NCBI GenBank assembly: GCA_029582265.1
Contig: CM055830.1
Location: 36,691,124 to 36,755,123 of the forward strand
Reading direction: 5' to 3'
DNA from: Zoroaster sp. YZ-2022
Taxonomy: Eukaryota > Echinodermata > Asteroidea > Forcipulatida > Zoroasteridae
Length of the DNA: 64,000 nucleotides
Of this stretch, positions 9,588 to 18,594 are shown piece after piece (position 1 is the stretch's first letter; each line of letters begins with the position of its first letter). The translations under genes were made by a program, and so were the position numbers. The notes beneath the pieces were generated by a model. That model saw only the letters and a program-made list of their open reading frames with translations. It was not told where the DNA came from and ran no database searches.

Positions 9588-10073
9588 TTAACTCAACGGT
9601 AAACTTGCTATTTTAATATTAAAACAGATTTTTGAATTTAACGAGCCGAAAAAACTCGATTCTACAAAAACTTTTCTAACGTTTCGCATTTTAAAACACA
9701 TTTCATATTTTAAATGTTGAATTTCATGATCGAGAAAATGAAATTTTACATCTCGTTGCGGAGAAGGAATATAATAAATGTTGGGAGCGTAATCGCGCGT
9801 CGCTGAATGCGTAGCGATACTATTAGTTTTTATAAACTGCGTAAAAATGCTGCAATACGTAGGCGCGGTCGTAAACAAGAAAAAGGGTTGTTTAAACGTT
9901 TCGTGCCATCCGAGTACGACGCCGACTTTTTCAATTAAAACTACTCGCTGTAAAATTTCATCTCTGTTTAGATATCCGTGATGTTCGTAAATTTCGCCTT
10001 TCATCGATGCTTCATCGCTAGCGATCGTTCTAGCAACGCTCGTTATGCGACTGGGTCCGTAAATGCTCGCCAT
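9588..10073 (-). CDS. MASIYGPSR protein A, probable minor virion protein
   Basis: 161 residues starting MASIYGPSRITSV. Distinct segments are YEHHGYLNRDEILQRVV, GWHETFKQPFFLFT and NIYYIPSPQRDVKFHFLDHE, then the C-terminal FFGSLNSKICFNIKI shared with protein B. Beta-rich by inspection. The start codon is preceded directly by ATATAA, giving TATAAATGG. It ends 20 bases before protein B's start and begins next to the penton stop, so the three likely form one transcription unit. Confidence 0.8.
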   Translation of the reverse strand: MASIYGPSRITSVARTIASDEASMKGEIYEHHGYLNRDEILQRVVLIEKVGVVLGWHETFKQPFFLFTTAPTYCSIFTQFIKTNSIATHSATRDYAPNIYYIPSPQRDVKFHFLDHEIQHLKYEMCFKMRNVRKVFVESSFFGSLNSKICFNIKIASLPLS

Positions 10074-10748
10074 TTATATTATTTCTACATTTAAAATAAT
10101 GGGGAAACCGTGATTATGTACGTCTCTACTTTTGCTATCTCTAACTCGAAAACTCAACTCGTTAAAAGTGCCGACTCGTAATTTTTTCATCGGCGGATTT
10201 GTATATTGCATGTACATGCTTTCACCAAACGCCGCGTCTTGCAAAGGAAAAGCATTTAAAATTGTGCAAGGTTTTCCGTTGAAAAAATTATCGGTCGTAG
10301 AAATTTGATCGCAATGAATGTATAACATTTTAAAAAGTTGTACGTCGATTTTGTTGGTGTATTCTCCCGCGGTTAGAAATTCGTTGTGAAACCCCAATAA
10401 ATTACCCAACCCGCTAGTAAATTTAATAGACTTGTTAGCTTGAGTTATTTTAAACAAGAAAACGCCGGTTGTTTTATTGATGGTAATCACGATGAAAGGC
10501 GCGTGTTTTATTATAATCTCGATAATTTCGTTAATGTTGTAAAGCCCGGGTTCGATAAAATTTACAACGTCGTCTTCATTAGTCGTGCGAACGATTATTC
10601 TTTCTTTTTTACGTACGTTGTAATATCCCACCCAAATGTTTACGCTGTGTAATATAATCGAGAGATTGTCTCGCCGATTATCGATAACGTTGTCTAATTT
10701 AATCGACCCTCCTTCTTTACCGATTTCGATTTCGAACGTATGATACAT
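10074..10748 (-). CDS. Penton-like minor capsid protein
   Basis: 224 residues with the pattern I recognise from Polinton minor capsid (single jelly-roll, 'PY') proteins: a VNIWVGYYNV strand, FIEPGLYNINEIIEII, a turn before SGLGNLLGFHNEFLTAGEYT, the LYIHCDQIS...NGKPCTILNAFPL block, and a final strand series with FNELSFRVRDSKSRDV ending HGFPIILNVEII. Pentons occupy capsid vertices. It is intact here. It diverges from the 460-residue membrane protein gene across 44 bp. Confidence 0.85.
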   Translation of the reverse strand: MYHTFEIEIGKEGGSIKLDNVIDNRRDNLSIILHSVNIWVGYYNVRKKERIIVRTTNEDDVVNFIEPGLYNINEIIEIIIKHAPFIVITINKTTGVFLFKITQANKSIKFTSGLGNLLGFHNEFLTAGEYTNKIDVQLFKMLYIHCDQISTTDNFFNGKPCTILNAFPLQDAAFGESMYMQYTNPPMKKLRVGTFNELSFRVRDSKSRDVHNHGFPIILNVEII

Positions 10749-10792
10749 TTTATTATTAAAAAATATTTTTTAAAAAACTTTTCTAATAATAA
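10749..10792. promoter_or_regulatory. Compact bidirectional promoter, penton / membrane protein (copy 1)
   Basis: Only 44 bp separate two divergent start codons. TTTATTATTA abuts one start and TAATAATAAA the other, a mirror arrangement also present at 41557-41593 and 63447-63483. The middle is A/T only except for one CTTTTC. Promoter function is inferred from position and conservation. Confidence 0.55.
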
Positions 10793-12170
10793 ATGACGTT
10801 TCCATTAGCATTCAAGAGTAATTTTACGTATTCGTACAAGCAATCTGGAAATTTTAAAGCGCCTCTCGATTTTAACGATAGCGATTTAACGAGTATAAAC
10901 ATTTACATAAACAAGAACGAGTTTTTTAACGTTCGTTTCAATAATGTTTTCAACGACTACAAGCTGCCTCGCGTTAAAAGCGACGACGTTGTCGACGATT
11001 GGTATTCTAACCCACTCAAATTTTATCAAAATCAAATAAATTTTGCGACGTACTGCGCCACGACGAGATGCGGCGTGAGTTATCAACATTTAAACCATTT
11101 AAACCCGATGATTCGTAGTTTTTTTAGATTTCACGTTTATTATCAAATTAGACGATTGCTCAAAGAAATGAGCTGCCCCGCATCGTTTCAAAATTTTTAC
11201 GACGCGTTTGCCAATAATATAGACGTGAGCGCGTACAAAAACATATGTAAAGAATTTCACCTTTCTCAAGCCTCCAATTGGAGACAACGAGTCGATTTAA
11301 ATTCAAACGGATTAGGAACGGCTTATTATTACGATAACGGTTACAAAGCGGTACCCGGAAACAACTACGATAAAAGTAGTTTGAACGTTATTTCTACCGA
11401 GGTGACTGATTACGATTATTACAAAGCCGCGACTAAAATGAGTTTTGGAGATCATCCTTCGACCTATACGATCGCATTCATTTTACAATCTTCAACGGAG
11501 CTCGCTTGGTCAAAATTTATAATCGGCGAGTCTAGAGGTTTTACGGACGTTGGCACGCAACGAATAAACGACTCTATAAGAACGTTCGTTTACGCGATTT
11601 TAGGAGCTCAAGCGCGAAAAGCTCATTTTAGCAGGCGGTACCGGTTTAGACGCGCAACGCGAATTTATAAATATAACCGAAGCCGAGATTGACTCTCCGG
11701 TCGATTTACAATCTAGTATTCAACGATATCAAGACGTTTTACAATACGCTCGCAGTCAATTAAACTGTTGTCTAGGAGAAAATTTATACATGGTGCCTAG
11801 CGATATGAATTTACGAATATGCACGTACGCATCGTATAACAATAATATATTAATCGCGACGGGTGATTTATCGTTGGGTTCAAATTTAGATACAAATTCA
11901 ACGCCCGTTGTTCCTCCTATTCTACCGCTAGAACAAACGCAACTACCACAAACCGCTAAACATGTAGAAGATGATTTAGAATCATCTTCCACAATAGCAC
12001 ACGCGCAAGACTCTTTAGAAGATGCGATAAAAATAAAAAAATCTCTCTCTACACTACCACCTTTATCTCAAGAGCTAGACAGCAACCACCAAGAAGAAAA
12101 AAATGCTTTAATTATTGGTTTTGCGATTTTAGCCGGTGTAGGTGTTATGATTTATGAATTGTTACGCTGA
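10793..12170 (+). pseudogene. Membrane-anchored 460-residue Polinton protein, frameshifted
   Basis: Homologous along its length to intact genes at 40171-41556 and 62064-63446. It reads normally for about 275 residues (MTFPLAFKSNFTYSYKQSG..., SFFRFHVYYQIRRLLKEM, SIRTFVYAILGAQA) until about 11615-11640, where small deletions shift the frame. The remainder continues in another frame from about 11640 to 12170, including the C-terminal transmembrane segment IIGFAILAGVGVMIYELL. The start codon is preceded by TAATAA, giving TAAATG. See the copy 3 entry for function. Confidence 0.85.
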
Positions 12171-12182
12171 CGCGGAGCGTTT

Positions 12183-13501
12183 TTACATTTTTTGTGTATA
12201 AGCTAGAATTAACGCCCCAACTGCGGTTAAAGCCAACCATAAAATATTTTAAATAACCAACTTACTATACTACCGATAATAGCCGGTAAAGCGGCTAAAG
12301 CTTTTGCTCCTAGTTTAGCTAATACGTTAGCTAGATTTTTTAACATTTTTTGTATCCACTCGCTTATACCTCCGCTCGGGGGTGTCGGTGGTGCGGGTGG
12401 TGTTGGTGGTGCGGGTGGTGTAGGTGGTGTTGGAGTTGGTGGTGTTGGTTTTGGTAAAACTGAACTTACAACATTACCGAGTGATTCGATAATAAAAGCA
12501 ATAACAAAAGTAAAAGCCGTTAATATACTAGCAATCGTTACGCCTTGCTCTCTAAATAAAGTTCCAACTCGCTCACCCAACGTAACGTCTCTCGTTAACA
12601 TTTTTTGAAACGTTTCTCTAACTCTATTAATTTGACTACGTAAAACGTTTTCATTATTGCTCACGGCTTCTAATCTCACTCGTCTTTCGTCTTGTTTTTC
12701 TAGTAGTTGTTGTCGTAGTCTCGCGGTTTCGTCTCCATCTTCATCATCTCTATCTCGAGCGTTCACGTATTCTTGTTCAAGATTAGATATTTCTTCGTCT
12801 AGTTTGCTCAATTTAGCTAAATTTAATTCAAGTTGACCTCGTGATATTCGTAAAGCTCTATCTAACCCCAAGATTTCACGACGCGGAAAGTTTAATTCTA
12901 TTTGCGTTTGTGATTCTGTTTGCGTTTCTATATCTCTGGTGCTCTCTATCACCGACATTTCGATAGCTTCTTCTACTTTTTTAGATTTTTCTACAAGCGG
13001 TAGAGCAGGTAATCTTCTACCACCACTAGTTTTCTCTTGTATCGGTTCTTCCGCTTCTTCTAAAACAAGTAGAAAACTTTGTTGAGTTGCGCTGTATGGT
13101 GAAAGATCGTCTTTAGTTAAACCACTAACCTTGAGTGAATTTAACGAAAGAAATCCTTTTCCTTTTTTTTTAGTTAAACGTATTTCTTTTTCACCTTTTT
13201 TAAAATAGAGCACGCTTTTTTATTTTCTAATTTTCTTCAAAAAGAATAATCTTTTATAGCTGTTTTATACCTACACTTTTATAAAATCATCAACCGTTAA
13301 TCTAAGTTGCATTTGCGCTAAAGAGAGAGGGTTTCTATGTCTTTTTGCTATTTCTTCGTCTAACACTTTTTGACTTTCTTTTCTTTCAAGTTCTAATTTT
13401 TCTATACTTTCATCAATATATTCATCTAAATATTCGCCTTCTTCTTCGGGTTGATTAAAATTTGGATCCAACTCTATTAGATCGTGCCCTCCTTCTGCCA
13501 T
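12183..13501 (-). pseudogene. Coiled-coil/proline-rich membrane protein, broken
   Basis: The homologue of the intact 474-residue gene of copy 3. The N-terminal 76 codons (13501-13271) end at a frameshift after LRLTVDDF, and the main body resumes at 13213. It keeps the coiled coil, one membrane segment (IASILTAFTFVIAFIIESLG) and the Pro/Thr-rich hinge. A deletion of about 30 bp near 12245 shifts the C-terminal membrane domain out of frame. The N-terminal acidic region is also about 13 residues shorter than in copy 3. It is convergent with the broken membrane protein gene. Confidence 0.85.
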
Positions 13502-13521
13502 TTACAATTACTTTACATCTT

Positions 13522-13953
13522 TTATTTTAACAATCTATAACTCAAGTAACCAACCGCGCTCATGCCTAATGCTATAAATACAATCTCTCTCGTTTTTTGA
13601 TCTTCGCTAGGAACGTAAAAATCTTCTAATTTAGGTTCGTAGCGTAAATTTAACGGTAAATTCATTCGTTGGTTAGTTACTCGCGAATATTCTTGCATCG
13701 CTTCGTCGATATTATTAAACGTTCTTACGGCGCTCGTTTCTTTTTGTATTTTCTCGTTTAAATAATCTAGATATTTTAAACGCTTTTTACTAAATTTGTC
13801 TCTAGCTTTCGAAAGCTGTTCTAATGCTAAATCGTGTCGTTTGCGTTCTTGTAGCGCGTCGTTGTTGCGCAAATTACTAAATAAAAAATTGCTACCTGTA
13901 AACGCCAACGCATTAATTACCGCGCCACCAACCATCATAGCTATAGATACCAT
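13522..13953 (-). CDS. 143-residue Polinton membrane/coiled-coil protein
   Basis: An intact 143-residue frame starting MVSIAMMVGGAVINALAFTG (hydrophobic N-terminus), then SNLRNNDALQERKRHDLALEQLSKARDKFSKKRLKYLDYLNEKIQKE, a strongly charged coiled coil, then FNNIDEAMQEYSRV and an LEDFYVPSEDQKTREIVFIALGMSAVGYLSYRLLK end with a second hydrophobic segment. The family is familiar to me from Polintons of other invertebrates, without a known function. It is nearly identical in copy 3 (60175-60606) and present in copy 2. The start codon context is ATTATAAATGG. It diverges from the major capsid gene with about 110 bp between the starts. Confidence 0.85.
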   Translation of the reverse strand: MVSIAMMVGGAVINALAFTGSNFLFSNLRNNDALQERKRHDLALEQLSKARDKFSKKRLKYLDYLNEKIQKETSAVRTFNNIDEAMQEYSRVTNQRMNLPLNLRYEPKLEDFYVPSEDQKTREIVFIALGMSAVGYLSYRLLK

Positions 13954-14061
13954 TTATAATCAACACACGATAATTATAAATATGCGAATAAAAATGCTAT
14001 AATCAACTTGCTTGTTTATTTTAAAAACAACAAAAAAATAATATATTTACTAACATCAAAT

Positions 14062-15339
14062 ATGGCAAATAATACGTACGGAGATACGCTAGATCCATAC
14101 AGAAGATTAAGAGAACCTCGAGGCGTAAAAGGAATGCGCCAAAAAGTCGTCATTACAAACAATCCGAGCGTCATAAACGAAAATCAATTGTTGACGGTTC
14201 GTTTTCCAAATTTAGGAATGAACGACGTCATCGTTCCGAATACAACGCGATTAGCTTTCAACATAGAACTCGTTAGCGATGACGATGAAAATAGAACGTT
14301 GGTACAAAATATAGGTAGATGCATCGTAAAACATATAATAATTAAAATGGAAGGAAACGAAATATTTAGTTTAGACGATGCGGATGTATTCAATTGTTTT
14401 AAAGACGAATGGCTGACTAAAGATCAACGCGAAAATTTAACGTATCAAGGAATAGAAGAATCTAACGTCACTAAAATAAGAATAGACGCTAGCGATAAAG
14501 ATGTAGCCGCAAACGGCGGAAAAGATAAAGCTGTCGCAGACGCGTATAAAAATAGATATCACATTCCACTCGATTTTGAATTGTTGACCGATCATCAACC
14601 TTACTATCAGTCGGGCATCGGAGATCGATTGACTTACGAACTCGTGTTTAATAAATTTAGTAACGTAATCAAAAGCACCGACGATAATGCGAAATATATT
14701 ATAAGTGGAATTTCTTTAGAATTTGAGGTAGTTCATATGCCGGAACTCGCTAGAACAATTAGAAATCAATACAGCAATAGAACGAGTATATTGTTTGATC
14801 GTGTACTGAGACAGAGCGTAACGACGTTAAACAAAAAAGATACAATGTGGAATATAAATTTAAATACTCCGGCAAAAAGTATGAAAGGAATATTGTTTCT
14901 ATTCAAAGAACCCAGCGTACAAGAATGCAACAGGTTTTATAATCCAAAAATAGACAAAGTTAGTATTACCATCGAAGGCGTTCCCAATCAACTCTACGCG
15001 CACGGAATGAAAAGATATCAACAATGGGAAGAGATTTCAAAATATTTTGGTGATTCTAGAAAACAACACGCTATACAAGTTGCGCAAGCTCTAGATTTAT
15101 CCAACATTAAAATAGAAAAGTATTATTTAAATCGTTTCGGTTTATTTTTAGATTTAAGAACGAGTACCGATAATAAATTACACGGAAGCGGAAGACGAGT
15201 GCAAAACTTATCCGAAGGAATTACCATTCAAATTGAAAAAGAAGCCGAATCCGCGGGCGTACTAAACATGTATACTTTTATTATCATGGACGCGCAACTA
15301 AACATAAGAAACTCGCGTTTCGAATCCGTCGATTATTAG
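14062..15339 (+). CDS. MCP: Major capsid protein (double jelly-roll)
   Basis: 425 residues from the ATG at 14062 (MANNTYGD); the frame is open further upstream but copy 2 and 3 align from here. It shows the Polinton major capsid pattern: N-terminal RLREPRGVKGMRQKVVITNN, strands in VRFPNLGMNDVIVPNTTRLAF, GRCIVKHIIIKMEGNEIF, HIPLDFELLTDHQPYYQSGIG, then the second barrel (GILFLFKEPSVQECNRFYNP; VSITIEGVPNQLYAHGMKRY) and the closing MYTFIIMDAQLNIRNSRFES. Such proteins trimerise to tile icosahedral capsids. The gene is fully open although the polymerase of this copy is wrecked. It is followed closely by the ATPase. Confidence 0.93.
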   Translation: MANNTYGDTLDPYRRLREPRGVKGMRQKVVITNNPSVINENQLLTVRFPNLGMNDVIVPNTTRLAFNIELVSDDDENRTLVQNIGRCIVKHIIIKMEGNEIFSLDDADVFNCFKDEWLTKDQRENLTYQGIEESNVTKIRIDASDKDVAANGGKDKAVADAYKNRYHIPLDFELLTDHQPYYQSGIGDRLTYELVFNKFSNVIKSTDDNAKYIISGISLEFEVVHMPELARTIRNQYSNRTSILFDRVLRQSVTTLNKKDTMWNINLNTPAKSMKGILFLFKEPSVQECNRFYNPKIDKVSITIEGVPNQLYAHGMKRYQQWEEISKYFGDSRKQHAIQVAQALDLSNIKIEKYYLNRFGLFLDLRTSTDNKLHGSGRRVQNLSEGITIQIEKEAESAGVLNMYTFIIMDAQLNIRNSRFESVDY

Positions 15340-15396
15340 ATTTGAGAACGAGTACCGACGATAACATTAAACATCTTGATAGATATTAAAAAGAAA

Positions 15397-16015
15397 ATGT
15401 TACCTAAATATTCGCACGTTGCGCTCATTTGTGGTCAAACGGGGTGTGGAAAAACTGAATTTATTTTAAACTTGTTACAAAAAGAATATTTAAAACATTT
15501 CGAAAATATCGTTATATTGTGTCCTACCATAAAAACAATGACGCGTATCAAAATAGAAAATGGATTTGGAACAACGAGCAAGTGCTTGTTGATGATCTAA
15601 AAGATTGTAACGTTAAACAAAGCGATAAAATAGATAGCGACGTACTAGAAGGAAACGAAACGTTGTTTATAATCGATGATTGTGGCGCGAGTAAACAATT
15701 GCATTATAAAAATACGACGAAAACAATAAATGTATGATTACTCAATTAGCTTTTAGCGGTAGGCATATTAAACATAGTTGTTGGATACTTACTCAAAAAT
15801 ACAATAGCGTATTAAAGGACTTTAGAGAGCAACTCAAATGGGTGTGTTTATTTTATTGTAAAGATAGAGATTCATTTGAAAATTGTCTTAGAGAAAACGA
15901 TGTTATACCAACGGCTGAACTACGAGAGCAAGCGCGCGAGCAACTTAAACAAGTTTTACACAGAAAATTGATTTTAAAAACGGATCAACCTACCAGTTAT
16001 GAGATACGTGACTAA
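15397..16015 (+). pseudogene. A32-like genome-packaging ATPase, frameshifted
   Basis: It starts at the ATG at 15397 (MLPKYSH); Walker A GQTGCGKT is at residues 13-20. The frame shifts near 15530, again near 15600-15640 and near 15710, so the Walker B stretch (ETLFIIDD) and the C-terminal part lie in three different frames. The intact relative is 58079-58699. The enzyme would pump DNA into the capsid; this copy should be non-functional unless the shifts are sequencing errors in short homopolymers. Confidence 0.88.
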
Positions 16016-16216
16016 AGGTCGTTGGGTAATTGCTCATAGGTTGCTCATAGGTCGTTGGGTAATTGCTCATAGGTCGTTGGGTAATTGCTCATAGGTCGTT
16101 GGGTAATTGCTCATAGGTTGCTCATAGGTCGTTGGGTAATTACTCATAGGTTGCTCATAGGTTGTTGGGTAATTGCTCATAGGTTGCTCATAGGTCGTTG
16201 GGTAATTACTGATAAT
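16016..16216. repeat. 11/22/33-bp tandem repeat between ATPase and 172-residue gene (copy 1)
   Basis: An array of two modules, GGTCGTTGGGTAATTGCTCATA (22 bp, written here as GGTCGTTGGGT + AATTGCTCATA) and GGTTGCTCATA (11 bp), in mixed order, so spacing is always a multiple of 11. It begins at the ATPase stop codon. Homologous arrays occupy the same place in copies 2 and 3. Confidence 0.9.
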
Positions 16217-16259
16217 ACGTTGTGTGATGTATAAATTTTTCTATAAACACTTATATTAA

Positions 16260-16778
16260 ATGGAAGAAGTTGCTAAATTGTTGATTGAAAATCCAACTAC
16301 GCTACTCTCTACACAAGCAAGTGTTGTTACAAACGACGACGTGGAAATGCTAAAACAAAATCTACGAGATAAACGTCTTTTATCGGTTGTAGCTGGGGGA
16401 GATTCGAGCAATTTTTTCGGTAAAGAGTACAGCGTTAAAGATATTGAAGCGATGAGTACGGAAGAGCGTGAAGCGTTGCACACGCAATACGAAACAAAAT
16501 TGGGTCGTGACATTACGCAAAGCTTAGGTAGTGCTATTTTAACATTGTACGTTAAACTTTTAGGACTCGGTTTAAATCGCGTTGATTTATACGGTTATAG
16601 TTTTGAAATTGACAATGAGGGTAAATTAATTACAGATTTAGAAAAAGACCCATTCATTAAAAGCATGCTTAGTACCGTAGCGTGTGAAATATACTACAAG
16701 TACGGTATATTAGTAGCGCCACTCAGTGCAACTCTAATTACAGCAAAACATTTAAAAAGAAAGAAGAATCTTGTATAG
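16260..16778 (+). CDS. 172-residue Polinton protein, C-terminus changed by a frameshift
   Basis: An open frame starting MEEVAKLLIENPTTLLSTQ, with GGDSSNFFGKEYSVKDIEAM, a LGRDITQSLGSAILTLYVKLLGLG hydrophobic helix region and a C-terminal FIKSMLSTVACEIYYKYGIL. This is a familiar Polinton family of unknown function. In copies 2 and 3 the protein runs about 30 residues further and overlaps the next gene; here one base is missing in the AAGAAAG run near 16765, giving a short end (KRKKNLV). The start context is TATTAAATGG. Confidence 0.8.
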   Translation: MEEVAKLLIENPTTLLSTQASVVTNDDVEMLKQNLRDKRLLSVVAGGDSSNFFGKEYSVKDIEAMSTEEREALHTQYETKLGRDITQSLGSAILTLYVKLLGLGLNRVDLYGYSFEIDNEGKLITDLEKDPFIKSMLSTVACEIYYKYGILVAPLSATLITAKHLKRKKNLV

Positions 16779-16790
16779 ATAATAAAAGGA

Positions 16791-17213
16791 ATGGAGACGA
16801 ATGCACAAGTACAAGAGACGGAGACGACGGTACAACAACCAAAGACAGTAACAAAAGCACCGATTAAAAAAGAAAAAAATCCAAACAGAGTCGCGGCCGG
16901 TAAAAAACTCGCAGAACTCAATAAAAAGAAAAAACTAGAATTAAAAAAAGATTCGACTAAAACTCAACAAGCGTTAACGAAAAACACAACGCTGCAAGAT
17001 CGCTCCGCGTCAACGAGTGAAACGACGAGCTCAAACAACTACTACTATATCGCTATTGCTTTGTTTGTTGGAGGTTTAGGTGCTTACTACTTTTTAAGCG
17101 GTAGTAACAAAGAGCCAACTGTTTTTGAAAAACCAAGTGAAAGTAAACTTGTCGAAAATGCATTTAAAAACGAACTTGAAACAAAAAAACATGTTGTTTT
17201 TGAAATGGAATAA
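16791..17213 (+). CDS. Basic, membrane-anchored Polinton protein
   Basis: 140 residues: an acidic/Gln-Thr-rich start, a strongly basic block NPNRVAAGKKLAELNKKKKL (about 32-51), a Ser/Thr linker, a membrane segment YYYIAIALFVGGLGAYYFL (about 84-102) and a charged tail ending VFEME. The basic block suggests nucleic-acid or capsid-lumen contact on one face of a membrane protein; this is an inference. Homologues: 56833-57252 (intact) and 33737-34198 (broken, with an expanded repeat). Confidence 0.78.
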   Translation: METNAQVQETETTVQQPKTVTKAPIKKEKNPNRVAAGKKLAELNKKKKLELKKDSTKTQQALTKNTTLQDRSASTSETTSSNNYYYIAIALFVGGLGAYYFLSGSNKEPTVFEKPSESKLVENAFKNELETKKHVVFEME

Positions 17214-17244
17214 TTTTTTTTTATATATTATTAATATAAATACA

Positions 17245-17478
17245 ATGGACACGAAAGGAATCGCAAATTCAGCTTATCACAGCGCCGTTATGACTCTTTT
17301 TATTGTTTTGTACAGCATGTTGGGTGAAAAAATATTTAAAATGAAACCTGCCGATTTAGGAAAATTGGATATAAAAGACGGGCTAAAACTCACTACGGTA
17401 GTTGCCGCGAGTGGTGTAACGCAAATGTGGCTAGTTAAACAAGGAATTTTGCCAAGTAATGTTATGAATTCTGAATAA
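17245..17478 (+). CDS. 77-residue membrane protein
   Basis: MDTKGIANSAYHSAVMTLF opens a 77-residue protein with one clear hydrophobic segment (SAVMTLFIVLYSMLGEKIF, about 13-31) and a second weaker one (LTTVVAASGVTQMWLV). It is identical in length to 56569-56802. Function unknown. It lies 31 bases after the basic membrane protein and 74 bases before integrase, all on one strand. Confidence 0.75.
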   Translation: MDTKGIANSAYHSAVMTLFIVLYSMLGEKIFKMKPADLGKLDIKDGLKLTTVVAASGVTQMWLVKQGILPSNVMNSE

Positions 17479-17552
17479 AAAAATGTATTAAATGTTTTTA
17501 AAATAATGTATTTATAAACACTTTCTATTTTATAAAAAAAAGTTAAATATAA

Positions 17553-18562
17553 ATGGACGCTAACGAGAAAAGGTTATCTAACGTGTATTATAGTCCTAAA
17601 GGATACTTTAAAGGTCAAGATGCAATAAATAAACTGTCTAAAGAAACAAAAATAAATGTCAAAATAGTTAGACAGTGGATAAAAAGCAAGCGCTGTGGCA
17701 AATTTATTTACCCTATCCTAAATATATTCCTAGACCAACTTCATCATACAGCGCGTTTGAAAAACCAAATGAAGTTCATCAAGCGGATCTATTGTTTCTT
17801 CCTCATGATGTTATCGGTAAAAGAACTTACAAGTATGCGTTAACGGTTGTAGATGAAGCCAGCAGATATAAAGCTGCAGTACCTTTAACCGATAAAACCG
17901 CTATGATGGTTGGTAACGCGTTTGAGAAAATTTATAAACGTAGACCGTTAACTTGGCCTACACGTTTAAAAGTCGATCCTGGAAAAGAATTTATGAGTAG
18001 CGTTAACGTAATAATGAGTAAACATAATGTAAAAATTCAACGAGGTGAGGTTGGTAATCATAGAGCTCAGGGTATAGTGGAGCGGTTTAATAAAACGTTG
18101 GCTGAAAGATTATTTTCTCACCAGTACGCTAAAGAAATAACGAGTGCAGCAGTATCCGGCGTAGCAGTAGTAAATAGAGAGTGGGTTAAAAGATTGCCGG
18201 AGGTTGTGAAAGAGTTAAATAATACAACAACGCGTCTTATAAATTTAAAACCAAAAGACGCGGTTAAATTGAGCAGTGTAGAGCAAAATCCAGCCTCACC
18301 CGTAAGTGTAAAAAAAGAAAAAAGAATCCCAAACAACAGTTTAATTAGGTATTTATACGCACCGGGTGAAGCTGAAAAAGATACGAGACGTAGAGCGACC
18401 GATCCTATATGGAGTATAAACATTTATAGAATATCTAAAACTGTTAAAGGTGTGAATCAACCTATATTGTACTATTTAGAAGGAGGCCCCGCTCGTAGTT
18501 TTGTAAGACAAGAATTACAAATTATCCCGCGAAATACACAAAATCCGCCAAAGAGATTGTAA
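17553..18562 (+). pseudogene. INT: Retroviral-type (rve) integrase, one frameshift
   Basis: An N-terminal helix-turn-helix-like region (DAINKLSKETKINVKIVRQW) is followed by a one-base loss in the A-run near 17689. After it the frame continues to the stop with the DDE residues: Asp in HQADLLFLP, Asp in KVDPGKEF and Glu in GIVERFN, about 35 residues apart for the last two. The C-terminal part ends with an SH3-like segment (PILYYLEGGPARSFVRQELQ). Polinton integrase joins element ends to target DNA and makes 6-bp duplications. A homopolymer sequencing error is an alternative explanation for the break. Confidence 0.9.
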
Positions 18563-18594
18563 TCAATCATTCAAAATCAATCATTCGTAATCAA

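Noticed and set aside
16016..16216. CRISPR-like array
   Set aside because: The units are contiguous 11/22-bp modules with no unique spacers, in a eukaryotic transposon.
17125..17244. A longer start for the 77-residue protein
   Set aside because: The upstream codons overlap the end of the preceding gene in another frame, and copy 3 aligns from the ATG at 17245.
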